Assembly (NCBI RefSeq): GCF_000759955.1
Contig: NZ_JNAL01000005.1
Span: 1-64,000, forward strand
DNA from: Prochlorococcus marinus str. MIT 9201
GTDB taxonomy: Bacteria > Cyanobacteriota > Cyanobacteriia > PCC-6307 > Cyanobiaceae
DNA length: 64,000 nt
Direction: 5' to 3'
Numbering within the stretch: position 1 is the first letter of the stretch; each line of letters begins with the position of its first letter. The position numbers were made by a program, and so were the translations under genes. Shown here in pieces: positions 8,342 to 15,230 of this stretch. The notes under the pieces are model-generated. The model made no database searches. It was not told where the DNA came from and saw only the letters and a program-made list of their open reading frames with translations.

Positions 8342-8357
8342 GATGTTTCTAATGCTT

Positions 8358-8942
8358 TTATAGCGCAGAAAAATATTCCTTACTACCTTTGGGGTCCTCT
8401 AACATTGTTTTCTCCCCAGGGGTCCAGTTTGCTGGACATACTTCGTCTGGGTTCGCTGCAACGTATTGATAACCTTGAAGAATCCTTAGTGTTTCATCAA
8501 CATTTCTTCCTACAGGAGCCTTGTTAACAGTCGTATGCATAACTACTCCTTCTGGATTGATAAGAAATAAACCTCTATCGGCCTCTCCATCATCATTAAG
8601 GACATTGTAAGATTGGCAAATTTCTCTTTTTAAGTCAGAAACTAACGGATAGTTAATATCACCTATTCCACCTTCATTTCTTGGGGTTTGTATCCAAGCC
8701 AAATGACAGTGTTTGCTATCAACTGATACCCCAAGTATTTCTGTATTAAGTTCTGAGAAATCCTGGTATCTATCACTAAATGCAGTGATTTCAGTAGGAC
8801 ATACAAATGTAAAATCTAGTGGGTAAAAAAATAAAACAACCCATTTACCTCTTAGATCTGAAAGTGTAATCTCCTTAAACTCTTGATCATATACTGCTGT
8901 AGCACTAAAGTCTGGTGCTTCTTGGCCAACTCTTAAGCTCAT
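8358..8942 (-). CDS. Typical 2-Cys peroxiredoxin
   Basis: A 194-residue AhpC/Prx1-type peroxidase. Peroxidatic C48 is in FTFVCPTE and resolving C169 in EVCPANW. Length and the C-terminal arm fit typical 2-Cys peroxiredoxins, which form obligate dimers and reduce H2O2 and organic peroxides with thioredoxin. In cyanobacteria the enzyme is cytosolic and supports photosynthetic peroxide defence. Monocistronic by layout, with its own 5' region and a convergent neighbour downstream. Confidence 0.95.
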   Translation of the reverse strand: MSLRVGQEAPDFSATAVYDQEFKEITLSDLRGKWVVLFFYPLDFTFVCPTEITAFSDRYQDFSELNTEILGVSVDSKHCHLAWIQTPRNEGGIGDINYPLVSDLKREICQSYNVLNDDGEADRGLFLINPEGVVMHTTVNKAPVGRNVDETLRILQGYQYVAANPDEVCPANWTPGEKTMLEDPKGSKEYFSAL

Positions 8943-9041
8943 GAAAAAATTTGTCCTTATTTAAATTATGTGTGGTCTGAATGACCGTATTAAGTATTAT
9001 AATTTTATTAATAATGAATTAGCAAGTTTTTTTTTTTTTCA

Positions 9042-9167
9042 ATGAAATGGCATTATTCCTTTACTAGAAAATTTACAATTTTGAATCATAATAAACTTTT
9101 AAAAAATCTCAAAAAGGAGTTAACTAAATATCCCATTAACAGGCTTGACAATAAAAATTCAAATTAA
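9042..9167 (+). CDS. Possible 41-residue basic peptide
   Basis: ATG 9042 to TAA 9165-9167 encodes 41 residues rich in Lys, Asn and Leu, with a helical-looking KLLKNLKKELTKYP segment. It follows a long T tract (about 9027-9039). No ribosome-binding site stands out and I do not recognise it. It is the only reading frame of note in the 302-bp gap between the peroxiredoxin gene and the next small gene, and may be fortuitous. Confidence 0.3.
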   Translation: MKWHYSFTRKFTILNHNKLLKNLKKELTKYPINRLDNKNSN

Positions 9168-9244
9168 AAGAAATTTTATTTTTTTTAAGATTCCTTTAAA
9201 TTTAACACTTTATAATTAGGGATAATTTTTTAATATCTTTAATT

Positions 9245-9403
9245 ATGGCTAAATATATTGAGAGACTAAGGGACAAAGTTAAAATAAAAAAATTTGATTC
9301 TAACCAGCCAGTTGGAGCTTGGATTTTCGTTATAATATTAAACTTATTGGGATTTGCAGGATATTTTTATTTAAAAGTAAATCATATACAACTGGGTAAT
9401 TAA
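9245..9403 (+). CDS. 52-residue single-TM protein
   Basis: ATG 9245 to TAA 9401-9403. A basic N-terminal third (IERLRDKVKIKKF) is followed by one clear TM helix (about 24-43, containing AWIFVIILNLLGFAG). This suggests an inner-membrane or thylakoid peptide with its N-terminus in the cytosol. A TATAAT box lies at 9211-9216, about 30 bp upstream. Not recognised; one of the small proteins in this accessory stretch. Confidence 0.65.
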   Translation: MAKYIERLRDKVKIKKFDSNQPVGAWIFVIILNLLGFAGYFYLKVNHIQLGN

Positions 9404-9407
9404 TAAT

Positions 9408-9629
9408 TCATCTTATTTCCTTTTTAATTGATCGACAAAAATTTTTTAGTCTTTCATTTCTCGTTAAGTCAGGTAAAGTCCAAATTGATTCTGTTTCAGG
9501 TAATGGATCTTTGCTCCACTCTTTGAATTCTTCCATTATTGAGGCATTATTTAATTTTGAGGTATATTTTTTTCGCTTTTTTAAATATTTTCTTATCACT
9601 GTAAGATTTGCCTCAATATATTCCCTCAT
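9408..9629 (-). CDS. 73-residue basic hypothetical protein
   Basis: A soluble, Lys/Arg/Glu-rich protein with a helical N-terminal half (VIRKYLKKRKKY) and a distinctive C-terminal half containing WSKDPLPETESIW and LPDLTRNERL. The composition looks like real protein and is more convincing than the plus-strand frame that crosses it. It is convergent with the 52-residue gene (4-bp gap). No family recognised. Confidence 0.55.
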   Translation of the reverse strand: MREYIEANLTVIRKYLKKRKKYTSKLNNASIMEEFKEWSKDPLPETESIWTLPDLTRNERLKNFCRSIKKEIR

Positions 9630-9692
9630 AATTAATAGCTTATCTTATAGTAATTTATCATCTAGCAAGTTCTTCTTTAAAGAGAAGGTTAA

Positions 9693-9863
9693 TTAGACAT
9701 TTTGAACCGCTTGAAAAAGTCCAAACGAATAACCTCCTATTAGAATCCAGCCAAGTACACTTGATATTATTGTAGATCTTCTATTGTGTCTTCTTAAAGC
9801 TGATTCAATCATTTCATTTACTTCATCTCTATTAAGATATTCTTTCTTGGAGTTTTTTTTCAT
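9693..9863 (-). CDS. 56-residue single-TM protein
   Basis: Starts at ATG 9863 and ends at TAA 9693-9695. The N-terminal half is charged and helical (YLNRDEVNEMIESALRRHNRR), followed by one TM helix containing GWILIGGYSFGLFQAV and almost no tail. This is a peripheral-helix plus anchor layout. It lies 63 bp upstream of the 73-residue gene on the same strand, so the pair may share a transcript. Function unknown. Confidence 0.65.
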   Translation of the reverse strand: MKKNSKKEYLNRDEVNEMIESALRRHNRRSTIISSVLGWILIGGYSFGLFQAVQNV

Positions 9864-9913
9864 TTTTTTTTCTTTTACATTAAACGAATTTATAAAAAAG
9901 TGAGCTAAAAGAT

Positions 9914-9931
9914 TTTTACTTATTAGTAAAA
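9914..9931. terminator. Possible AT-rich hairpin terminator
   Basis: TTTTACT-TATT-AGTAAAA forms a 7-bp stem with a 4-base loop, followed on the plus strand by gTTTTaTTTTT. It lies 5' of the minus-strand 56-residue gene and upstream of the plus-strand gene at 10063, so no gene clearly needs it. Confidence 0.3.
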
Positions 9932-10062
9932 GTTTTATTTTTGATGATTTTTAAGATATTCATTATATTTATCAATAAATATAATATTGAATTTTAAAAG
10001 TAAATTTTATAATTATAAGGTAAGGTATAGGAATTGAAGAATCATAGTTTTTAATACAAACA

Positions 10063-10230
10063 ATGAATATTAATGATAAATCTGTTTTAGAAATGCTTAA
10101 TAAACTTATTGCTATTAATAGGCTAAATAAAACTCAAATTCTTCAAATGGTGAATTTAGTTTCAATATCAAATGATTTCAATGATTTAAAGGATAATTTG
10201 AAATGGGAAAGTTCCAAATCATTTAATTAA
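10063..10230 (+). CDS. 55-residue hypothetical protein
   Basis: ATG 10063 to TAA 10228-10230. A soluble, helical-looking peptide with leucine/isoleucine-rich heptads (VLEMLNKLIAINRL, then TQILQMVNLVS) and a polar C-terminus. This could be a small coiled coil. No TM, signal or cysteine. Not recognised. Confidence 0.5.
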   Translation: MNINDKSVLEMLNKLIAINRLNKTQILQMVNLVSISNDFNDLKDNLKWESSKSFN

Positions 10231-10316
10231 ATCTCAAAATATATAATATTTGCTTTATTTAGTAATTTCTAGAAACTAAAGAATAGATAAAGAAATAAAT
10301 TATATGTTTGAGAAAT

Positions 10317-10345
10317 TAACTATAAAAATTTTAATTTTATAGTTA
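10317..10345. terminator. Strong AT hairpin between convergent small genes
   Basis: An 11-bp perfect stem, TAACTATAAAA with TTTTATAGTTA, closes a 7-base loop. It lies 11 bp past the stop of the minus-strand gene (10356-10532) and downstream of the plus-strand gene ending at 10230. This is a good position for a two-way terminator, although the flanking U runs are weak. Confidence 0.5.
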
Positions 10346-10355
10346 GAAAGGTTGT

Positions 10356-10532
10356 TTAAATATTTATCCTTGAAAAAGAGGGAATTTTGTAAGAAATTAA
10401 CTCGTGCGAATTATGACTTAGTGTAGTTTTCTTATCCTTGCTAAATGTCTTATAAAAAATTGTGGTTATGAGGATTATTATTAATATGATTAATAAATCT
10501 CCTACAGTTATACCTCTATCCTTAAGATTCAT
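10356..10532 (-). CDS. 58-residue single-TM protein
   Basis: Starts at ATG 10532. The peptide opens MNLKDRGITVGDLL and has one very hydrophobic helix (about 13-29, Ile/Leu/Thr). A polar, basic C-terminal half contains KDKKTTLSHNSHEL. The layout is typical of small picocyanobacterial membrane peptides. A strong hairpin follows the stop. No function known to me. Confidence 0.65.
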   Translation of the reverse strand: MNLKDRGITVGDLLIILIIILITTIFYKTFSKDKKTTLSHNSHELISYKIPSFSRINI

Positions 10533-10686
10533 AGCAAGACGATAATTTTATTCAATATACTCTTTTTATTTAATAAATAAGTAATTTTTCACATAAAAAA
10601 TACATTAAGGAAATATAAAAAAAATATAAAAAAAATTAAACTTAAGGTTTTTAAAACATATAAAAAATATAGGTCAAATTTATTTA

Positions 10687-10860
10687 ATGGATTTCAAAAA
10701 AAAGATTGGGAGTTCAAATAATTCAAATTTTTACTCTAATGAGATGATTATTACAAAAAAATCTCTTAACGAAAATCAACTTAAATATACCTATCAAAAG
10801 CAGTTAATCTCAGATTTAGATTTTAAACATAAAGAATGGTCAAAATATATTGATAGTTAG
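10687..10860 (+). CDS. 57-residue hydrophilic hypothetical protein
   Basis: ATG 10687 to TAG 10858-10860. Rich in Lys, Ser and Asn, with no TM or cysteine; the C-terminus contains LDFKHKEWSKYID. Its end overlaps the end of the minus-strand gene at 10857-11015 by 4 bp. Coding is plausible but not proven. Confidence 0.5.
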   Translation: MDFKKKIGSSNNSNFYSNEMIITKKSLNENQLKYTYQKQLISDLDFKHKEWSKYIDS

Positions 10861-11015
10861 TTATAAATACTTTCGTTAATTATATTAAAAAGTTTGTTTC
10901 TTTTATTTATTTTCTTTTCTTCCCAATTAAGTGTTACTTCATCATTAATGATGGGTTTTGCTTCATAAGCTAAATACCAAAGAATAAATCCTGCGGGCAA
11001 TATTAAAATATGCAT
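10857..11015 (-). CDS. 52-residue single-TM protein
   Basis: Starts at ATG 11015 and stops at TAA 10857-10859. The N-terminus is a short TM helix (HILILPAGFILWYLAYEA) followed by a soluble charged tail (NWEEKKINKRNK). It is divergent from the ribbon-helix-helix gene: the 75-bp space between the two starts holds the AGTGCAACACT and AGTGTGACACT dyads. The regulator might therefore control both genes (inference). Confidence 0.6.
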   Translation of the reverse strand: MHILILPAGFILWYLAYEAKPIINDEVTLNWEEKKINKRNKLFNIINESIYN

Positions 11016-11043
11016 AGTAAATTTGTTGACTTAAATTTAATAT

Positions 11044-11076
11044 AGTGCAACACTTATAATATGCAAGTGTGACACT
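11044..11076 (+). promoter_or_regulatory. Twin dyad operator overlapping a TATAAT box
   Basis: Two 11-bp dyads, AGTGCAACACT (11044-11054) and AGTGTGACACT (11066-11076), are spaced 22 bp start to start, about two helical turns. TATAAT sits exactly between them at 11055-11060. The second is a perfect 5+1+5 palindrome. The arrangement just upstream of a ribbon-helix-helix gene (start 11091) is what an autorepressed promoter looks like. Binding by that protein is inferred. Confidence 0.6.
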
Positions 11077-11090
11077 AATTTTTTATTATT

Positions 11091-11456
11091 ATGCCCTCTC
11101 AACGAAAAAGAATTGGGTTTTTGCCGAGTGAAGAAGTTCACGATATTATCGATAAAATATGTAGAGCTAATGAATTTAGTCAGTCAAAAGTTACAGGTTT
11201 GTTGGTTGAAGAAGCATTAAGATCTAGAGGAGTTTTAGGAGACTCTTATAATAAAAAATCAATAGATAAGGGTGATTTCTCTAATTATTCTTTTGAACAA
11301 GAAATATTTATTAAAAATGGTCAATCTTCAAGGAATAGTGATGCATACACTTTAAATAAAAAATCATTCATAGAAGATATCAAAATGATGCATGAATTTA
11401 TTGAGTTTAAGTACTTTAAGAAAGTCATGAAGGAAAATAATAATATTTTTGAATGA
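11091..11456 (+). CDS. Ribbon-helix-helix (CopG-like) regulator
   Basis: 121 residues. The first 45 fit a ribbon-helix-helix DNA-binding domain: basic strand RKRIGFLPS, helix A VHDIIDKICRANEF, turn, and helix B QSKVTGLLVEEALRSRG. The rest is polar, with a last helix (about 90-118) rich in Met, Phe and Lys. Candidate operators overlap the promoter upstream, and a matching inverted copy lies right after the stop. No toxin-like partner is adjacent, so it is either a self-regulated stand-alone repressor or an orphan antitoxin-type protein. Confidence 0.75.
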   Translation: MPSQRKRIGFLPSEEVHDIIDKICRANEFSQSKVTGLLVEEALRSRGVLGDSYNKKSIDKGDFSNYSFEQEIFIKNGQSSRNSDAYTLNKKSFIEDIKMMHEFIEFKYFKKVMKENNNIFE

Positions 11457-11458
11457 GA

Positions 11459-11483
11459 AGTGTCACACTAATGCTGTGCATAT
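11459..11483 (-). repeat. Inverted copy of the upstream operator, after the regulator gene
   Basis: AGTGTCACACT (11459-11469) is the exact reverse complement of the upstream AGTGTGACACT. It is followed by TGCATAT (11477-11483), the reverse complement of the ATATGCA at 11059-11065. The regulator gene is thus bracketed by an inverted repeat. The left arm has one base between its two blocks and the right arm has seven. Confidence 0.7.
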
Positions 11484-11950
11484 ATTGAATTGTTTGTTGA
11501 TATGCAAATATATTATTAATATTATTTTTGAAACTACCTTTAAAAAATTGCTGAAAGAGATCTAAAAAATTAATTGTTATTTAAAAATTAGTAAATAAAA
11601 TTTTTTAAAATCCTTAAATATATAAATAATATTTGGACAAGAAAGATTTTTTATCAATTAAATATTATTAATATCAAGCGGACTAAATCCTCGTGGAGAA
11701 ATGAACCTTAGCCCGCATTAAAAAATAGCAATAAAAAAAAATAAAAACAATAATATTTAATTTACATTCTATACAAAATTAGAAGCTTAAAAATATGTTT
11801 TTTGAAAGCATCTTAATTAAATATTGTCCCAGAAGATCAACTATTTGATATTCTAATAATTTGAACTTTGTTGAACAATTTAAAAATAAAGATATGAGTA
11901 TTTTGTTAGATAAAATAGTTAGATAGTATGAAAGATATATAAGTAAAAAA
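11470..11950. other. Gene-poor AT-rich stretch
   Basis: About 480 bp with no convincing gene. The only minus-strand frame (11779-12006) runs into the start of the thioredoxin-like gene and looks fortuitous. It contains a second ATATGCA (11500-11506) and the GC-rich hairpin at 11678-11716. Confidence 0.6.
11678..11716 (-). ncRNA. GC-rich hairpin, candidate small RNA or intergenic repeat
   Basis: GCGGACTAA (11678-11686) and TTAGCCCGC (11708-11716) form a 9-bp stem. If transcribed on the minus strand the only odd pair is a G-U; on the plus strand it is an A-C mismatch, so the minus strand is favoured. The inner 21 bases can form a small CUC/GAG helix. The element is a GC island within very AT-rich DNA. 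It is neither a tRNA nor a known cyanobacterial RNA that I recognise. Confidence 0.35.
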
Positions 11951-12349
11951 ATGAAGCAATTTTTAATCTCATTATTTATTGTTCTTGCTTTACCAAAAAC
12001 TGTCAATAGTTCTCATTTAAGCAATCAGAAGGAGCTCATGTTAACTTCAGAAAGCACTAAGGAATCAATTATGTTTGCAAAGTACCTTAAAGATAATGGA
12101 GTAGTTAAATATTCAGCTTATTGGTGTCCTAATTGCCTTGATCAAGGTGAACTCTTTGGAAAGCAAGCTTACAAGGAACTCAACGTTGTTGAATGTGCAA
12201 GAGATGGAAAAAACAGTCAAACACAATTGTGTATTGATAAAAATATACAGGGTTTTCCTTCATGGGAAATAAATGGAAAAATAATTATTGGTGTACAAAC
12301 ATTAAAAGAATTATCTAATTTGTCTGGATATAAAAAGAGTTTGAACTGA
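11951..12349 (+). CDS. Secreted thioredoxin-like protein of the VKOR-Trx type
   Basis: 132 residues. A Lys-led hydrophobic signal (residues 2-14, then VNSS) suggests export to the periplasm or lumen. The mature part matches the thioredoxin domain attached to cyanobacterial and plant VKOR (LTO1): YWCPNC with C59/C62, LFGKQA, then VEC (C82), C94 and GFPSWEINGK with the cis-Pro. Here the domain stands alone without the VKOR membrane part. It probably shuttles disulfides to exported proteins (inference). It sits between the gene-poor stretch and a coding remnant, with no redox gene beside it. Confidence 0.8.
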   Translation: MKQFLISLFIVLALPKTVNSSHLSNQKELMLTSESTKESIMFAKYLKDNGVVKYSAYWCPNCLDQGELFGKQAYKELNVVECARDGKNSQTQLCIDKNIQGFPSWEINGKIIIGVQTLKELSNLSGYKKSLN

Positions 12350-12357
12350 AAAAATAA

Positions 12358-12618
12358 CTATTTATTAGATATAGTACTTATTATTTTTCTTTTTAAAGTC
12401 AATTTTTGAGATTCTTTCACACAGCCTTCAAAAGGTTTGCTAATTAATTCCTTTGAAATTGCACCTAAGCGATAGCAAGCATTGTAATACCAAATATAGC
12501 CTTTAATGTTTTTTGTTCTAGGTGTGATTGCTTTAAGTTCTTTTATTAAGCTAATAAAAATAATTTTGATAATATTGCGCGAATTTTTTTCAGCTCTAGG
12601 AGTACAAAAAACAGCATT
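12358..12618 (-). pseudogene. Coding remnant without a start codon
   Basis: A frame of 86 codons is open from just after a TAA (12619-12621) to TAG (12358-12360) but has no ATG, GTG or TTG near its beginning. The translation looks protein-like: CTPRAEKNSRN, then IKGYIWYYNACYRLGAISKEL and a Cys in FEGCVKES. It resembles the mature part of a small secreted protein that lost its signal peptide through a frameshift or start loss. It could also be a functional gene with a rare start. Function unknown. Confidence 0.4.
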
Positions 12619-12667
12619 TTATAATTTCGATTTTTATTTAATAATCTTGTATTAATCTTTAACTTAT

Positions 12668-12955
12668 TTAGGCTTTTTCTATTGGGGCCATGGTTAGTCC
12701 TTTGCAGACTAGTTGTTCATGATATAACTCTCCCTGTTCAAGATTGCCTCGCCATACTTCTGCTGAACCAGATTTGTCAACTTGTATGGTTAAGTCCCAA
12801 GCTCTTTTTTCGCTCATACTTGGAATTATTGAAAGAAGACAATTTGCCACGTGCTGAAAAGTATTAAAACTATCATCAAGGACTATCAATCTCACTTCTG
12901 GATATTTTACTTTTGCTTTTTTTGGATTTAAGACTGTACTTGGTGAATTATTCAT
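12668..12955 (-). CDS. clpS: ATP-dependent Clp protease adaptor ClpS
   Basis: 95 residues from the start chosen at ATG 12955. The frame could extend to 13045, but that would run into the tRNA gene. The core has the ClpS signature VRLIVLDDSFNTFQHVANCLL and the C-terminal strand ending LVCKGLTMAPIE. ClpS docks on the ClpC N-domain and delivers N-degron substrates to the Clp protease. The 30 N-terminal residues before the core are the flexible tail that engages ClpC. Just downstream of the tRNA on the same strand. Confidence 0.9.
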   Translation of the reverse strand: MNNSPSTVLNPKKAKVKYPEVRLIVLDDSFNTFQHVANCLLSIIPSMSEKRAWDLTIQVDKSGSAEVWRGNLEQGELYHEQLVCKGLTMAPIEKA

Positions 12956-13023
12956 AATTATTGTTTTCTTGATTTGGAGGTTTAAAAATACTAGATAAAT
13001 TTTTATTTTAAGTATTTGAAAAT

Positions 13024-13096
<73 letters not shown>

Positions 13097-13125
13097 TTAT
13101 GAATATTGTATGACATTGTTTGTAA

Positions 13126-13608
13126 TTAATTATCATTTTGAAAATTTATTTGTTTATGAGCCTCATATATAGCAATACCACATGCCACTGAAAGATTGAG
13201 ACTCCTTACTCCTGCATGACCTTTTGTAGCATTTTGTATATTTGGCATAAATATTGATATTAAAAAGTCACTTTTATCAATAATGCAATCAGGCAATCCT
13301 GAATCTTCTCTTCCAAAAAGTAAAACATCATCTTCCTTAAATTTAAATTCATTTAAATACATTCCATTTTTTTTACTAAAAGAAATGATTCTTTTTGATA
13401 ATTTTGACTCCAAAAATTTATCAAAATTTTCGTAATTATTGACATTAACTAGAGGCCAATAGTCTAATCCAGCCCTTTTTAAATATTTATCTTCTAGTTT
13501 AAAACCTAAAGGCTCAATGAGGTTCAAAGGTATGTTGTATGCAGCACAAGATCTGGCAATATTACCAGTATTTTGAGGAATTCTTGGTTCAAAAAGAGCG
13601 ACTTCCAA
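13126..13608 (-). CDS. trmL: tRNA 2'-O-methyltransferase TrmL (SPOUT family)
   Basis: 160 residues. The SPOUT/TrmL motifs are visible: N-terminal EPRIPQNTGNIARSC, central LLFGREDSGLP and C-terminal RSLNLSVACGIAIYEA, which form the trefoil knot that binds AdoMet. TrmL methylates the ribose at wobble position 34 of certain leucine tRNAs. The size matches the family (about 155 residues). The start lies 1 bp after the stop of cobU, so the two are co-transcribed despite unrelated roles. Confidence 0.9.
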   Translation of the reverse strand: MEVALFEPRIPQNTGNIARSCAAYNIPLNLIEPLGFKLEDKYLKRAGLDYWPLVNVNNYENFDKFLESKLSKRIISFSKKNGMYLNEFKFKEDDVLLFGREDSGLPDCIIDKSDFLISIFMPNIQNATKGHAGVRSLNLSVACGIAIYEAHKQINFQNDN

Positions 13609-13609
13609 T

Positions 13610-14170
13610 TCAAGTAGGTATTTCTAAACTTATTTCATCTATTTTGATTGCTCTGCCGTTTATTGCAAGCCAATTATCTTTAGATATTTTTGTTATTTTC
13701 CTTTGCAACTGGCCGATTCTTTCAATATATCTATTACCAATTTTATATTCTGAGACCAAGCCCCAACCCACTTGCTCTCCAACAATAAATGTTAAGCTTC
13801 TTCTTTTCTTCAGAAGACTTATTAGTGAATTCATCCTCATTAACCATTCTGTATTTTCTTTATCAATACTTTCCATAACAAATCCACCAATCGAGTCAAT
13901 TAATAATGGACCATCTTCATTACTTAAGGTATTAAATAGATCTGTCGTTTCTATTAATTTCCAATCTTTTGGCCTTCTTTTTTGATGTAAATTAATTTTT
14001 TCTTGCCATTCTTTATCATCAATATTGTTTTCTGATAAGGCAACATATGATAATTTTTTTACCTCCTTAGCTAAGTGCTCTGCTAATTCACTTTTGCCAC
14101 TCTTTGTTCCTCCTGTTACAAAAATAATATTGGATATATAATCTTTGATACTCAGATCCTTGGCATTCAT
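13610..14170 (-). CDS. cobU: Adenosylcobinamide kinase / phosphate guanylyltransferase
   Basis: 186 residues. Walker A is GGTKSGKSE near residue 20. A histidine/arginine stretch HQKRRPKDWKLIE follows, then LLIDSIGGFV (Walker B-like), and the later motif GEQVGWGLV with NRYIERIGQLQRKI. It phosphorylates adenosylcobinamide and transfers GMP in nucleotide-loop assembly of cobalamin or pseudocobalamin. This fits cobN and the B12-dependent metH in the same window. Length is normal; first in a pair with trmL. Confidence 0.9.
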   Translation of the reverse strand: MNAKDLSIKDYISNIIFVTGGTKSGKSELAEHLAKEVKKLSYVALSENNIDDKEWQEKINLHQKRRPKDWKLIETTDLFNTLSNEDGPLLIDSIGGFVMESIDKENTEWLMRMNSLISLLKKRRSLTFIVGEQVGWGLVSEYKIGNRYIERIGQLQRKITKISKDNWLAINGRAIKIDEISLEIPT

Positions 14171-14180
14171 AAATTCTCCG

Positions 14181-14492
14181 TTATTTAGAGAAATACCACC
14201 ATGTTGCTAAGGGAATAATTGTGGCAGCAATTAACAAGCCAATAACTATATAAGTTGCAGTTGAACTCTCAGTATCTTTTGCTCTCATAGTGTTAAAATT
14301 TGGATCCACTACAGGGTTGTCAATTGAGGAAGGCTGACTTTTTTCGTAATTTATTATTGTTTTCTGCTGGGTGGTAAGAAAAAATTTGTTTGTAATATTA
14401 ATTTCTTTTGCGTATGTAGTCGAGGGAATAAATATAAATATTAAGCCGGTAATGATAAACGAAAGTATATATTTATTGATGTTTAGATTCAT
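14181..14492 (-). CDS. Exported C-terminally anchored small protein
   Basis: 103 residues. An N-terminal hydrophobic signal (about 9-28, ending TTYA) is followed by a polar lumenal or periplasmic stretch and one C-terminal TM (about 79-100, containing YIVIGLLIAATIIPLATWWYF). The layout suggests a thylakoid or plasma-membrane protein. It precedes cobU by 10 bp on the same strand and is divergent from the CCB2/CCB4-like gene, so a link to photosynthetic complex assembly is possible but unproven. Family not recognised. Confidence 0.65.
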   Translation of the reverse strand: MNLNINKYILSFIITGLIFIFIPSTTYAKEINITNKFFLTTQQKTIINYEKSQPSSIDNPVVDPNFNTMRAKDTESSTATYIVIGLLIAATIIPLATWWYFSK

Positions 14493-14603
14493 TTTAAAAG
14501 GTTTTGGTTAATTATATATTAAAAACCATATGTTTGAGTAATTTTAAATGTACTAAATAATATAATAATTGCATAATTTAAATAGGATTAACATATTTAA
14601 TAT

Positions 14604-15230
14604 ATGGGATTCAACGGGAGATCATTAATATTAATCGGTGCAATACTCTTTATTTTTCAGATAGCTAATTTCATTTCAATAGAATCTATTACGCCTGAGC
14701 TCGAAAGAGCACAAGTATTAGCAGCAATAGCTTCATTAATTATTATTTTGATAGGTTTTTTATTTAAGCAATTCGAACCTTTATCTGGCGAGAAAGCTGA
14801 TTTAAAAGGAGAAAATAAGTTTTTCTTCGATAGGAACATTCCTGATGAAGTTATTGATGAACTTGCATGGGGTTCTGAAGCGATATTAACTTCTACAGCC
14901 GCGGCAGCAATATTAATCCACAATGATGGTGCAAATATATTGAGAAGAGGAATTACTTCGAATAATGAGTTTAAACCTGGGCAAACGTGTCTGAGATCTC
15001 TAAAAGATATGAAATTAATATCATTGGCAAACACTAAATTTTATCCAGGAAAAGATGAATTTTTGAATTTTTGTCCTAATGTGCCTTCAGTTTTAGTTGT
15101 GCCTATTAATAATAGGGCTTTTATCTTGATTGGAGGTTGGAGTACAAAATGTTTTACTAAGTCTGATGAAAAATGGATAAACAATTGGTCTAAGAAAATG
15201 AATAATATTTTTTCAAAAAATAATATTTAA
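14604..15230 (+). CDS. CCB2/CCB4-like cytochrome b6f heme-assembly factor
   Basis: 208 residues. Two N-terminal TM helices (about 8-25 and 37-54) are followed by a soluble domain with GEKADLKGENKFFF, ELAWGSEAILTSTAAAA and VLVVPINNRAFILIGG. This matches the CCB2/CCB4 family (cofactor assembly of complex C subunit B). In algae and plants that family helps attach the extra heme c_i to cytochrome b6. Cyanobacteria carry a single related gene. Start ATG 14604. Its stop region overlaps the end of the lptC-like gene by 4 bp. Confidence 0.75.
   Translation: MGFNGRSLILIGAILFIFQIANFISIESITPELERAQVLAAIASLIIILIGFLFKQFEPLSGEKADLKGENKFFFDRNIPDEVIDELAWGSEAILTSTAAAAILIHNDGANILRRGITSNNEFKPGQTCLRSLKDMKLISLANTKFYPGKDEFLNFCPNVPSVLVVPINNRAFILIGGWSTKCFTKSDEKWINNWSKKMNNIFSKNNI

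Noticed and set aside
9511-9696. Plus-strand frame of 61 codons
   Set aside because: It is Phe/Ser-rich and antisense to the more protein-like 73-residue gene.
11779-12006. Minus-strand frame of 75 codons
   Set aside because: It overlaps the signal peptide of the thioredoxin-like gene, and its composition follows AT-rich noncoding DNA.
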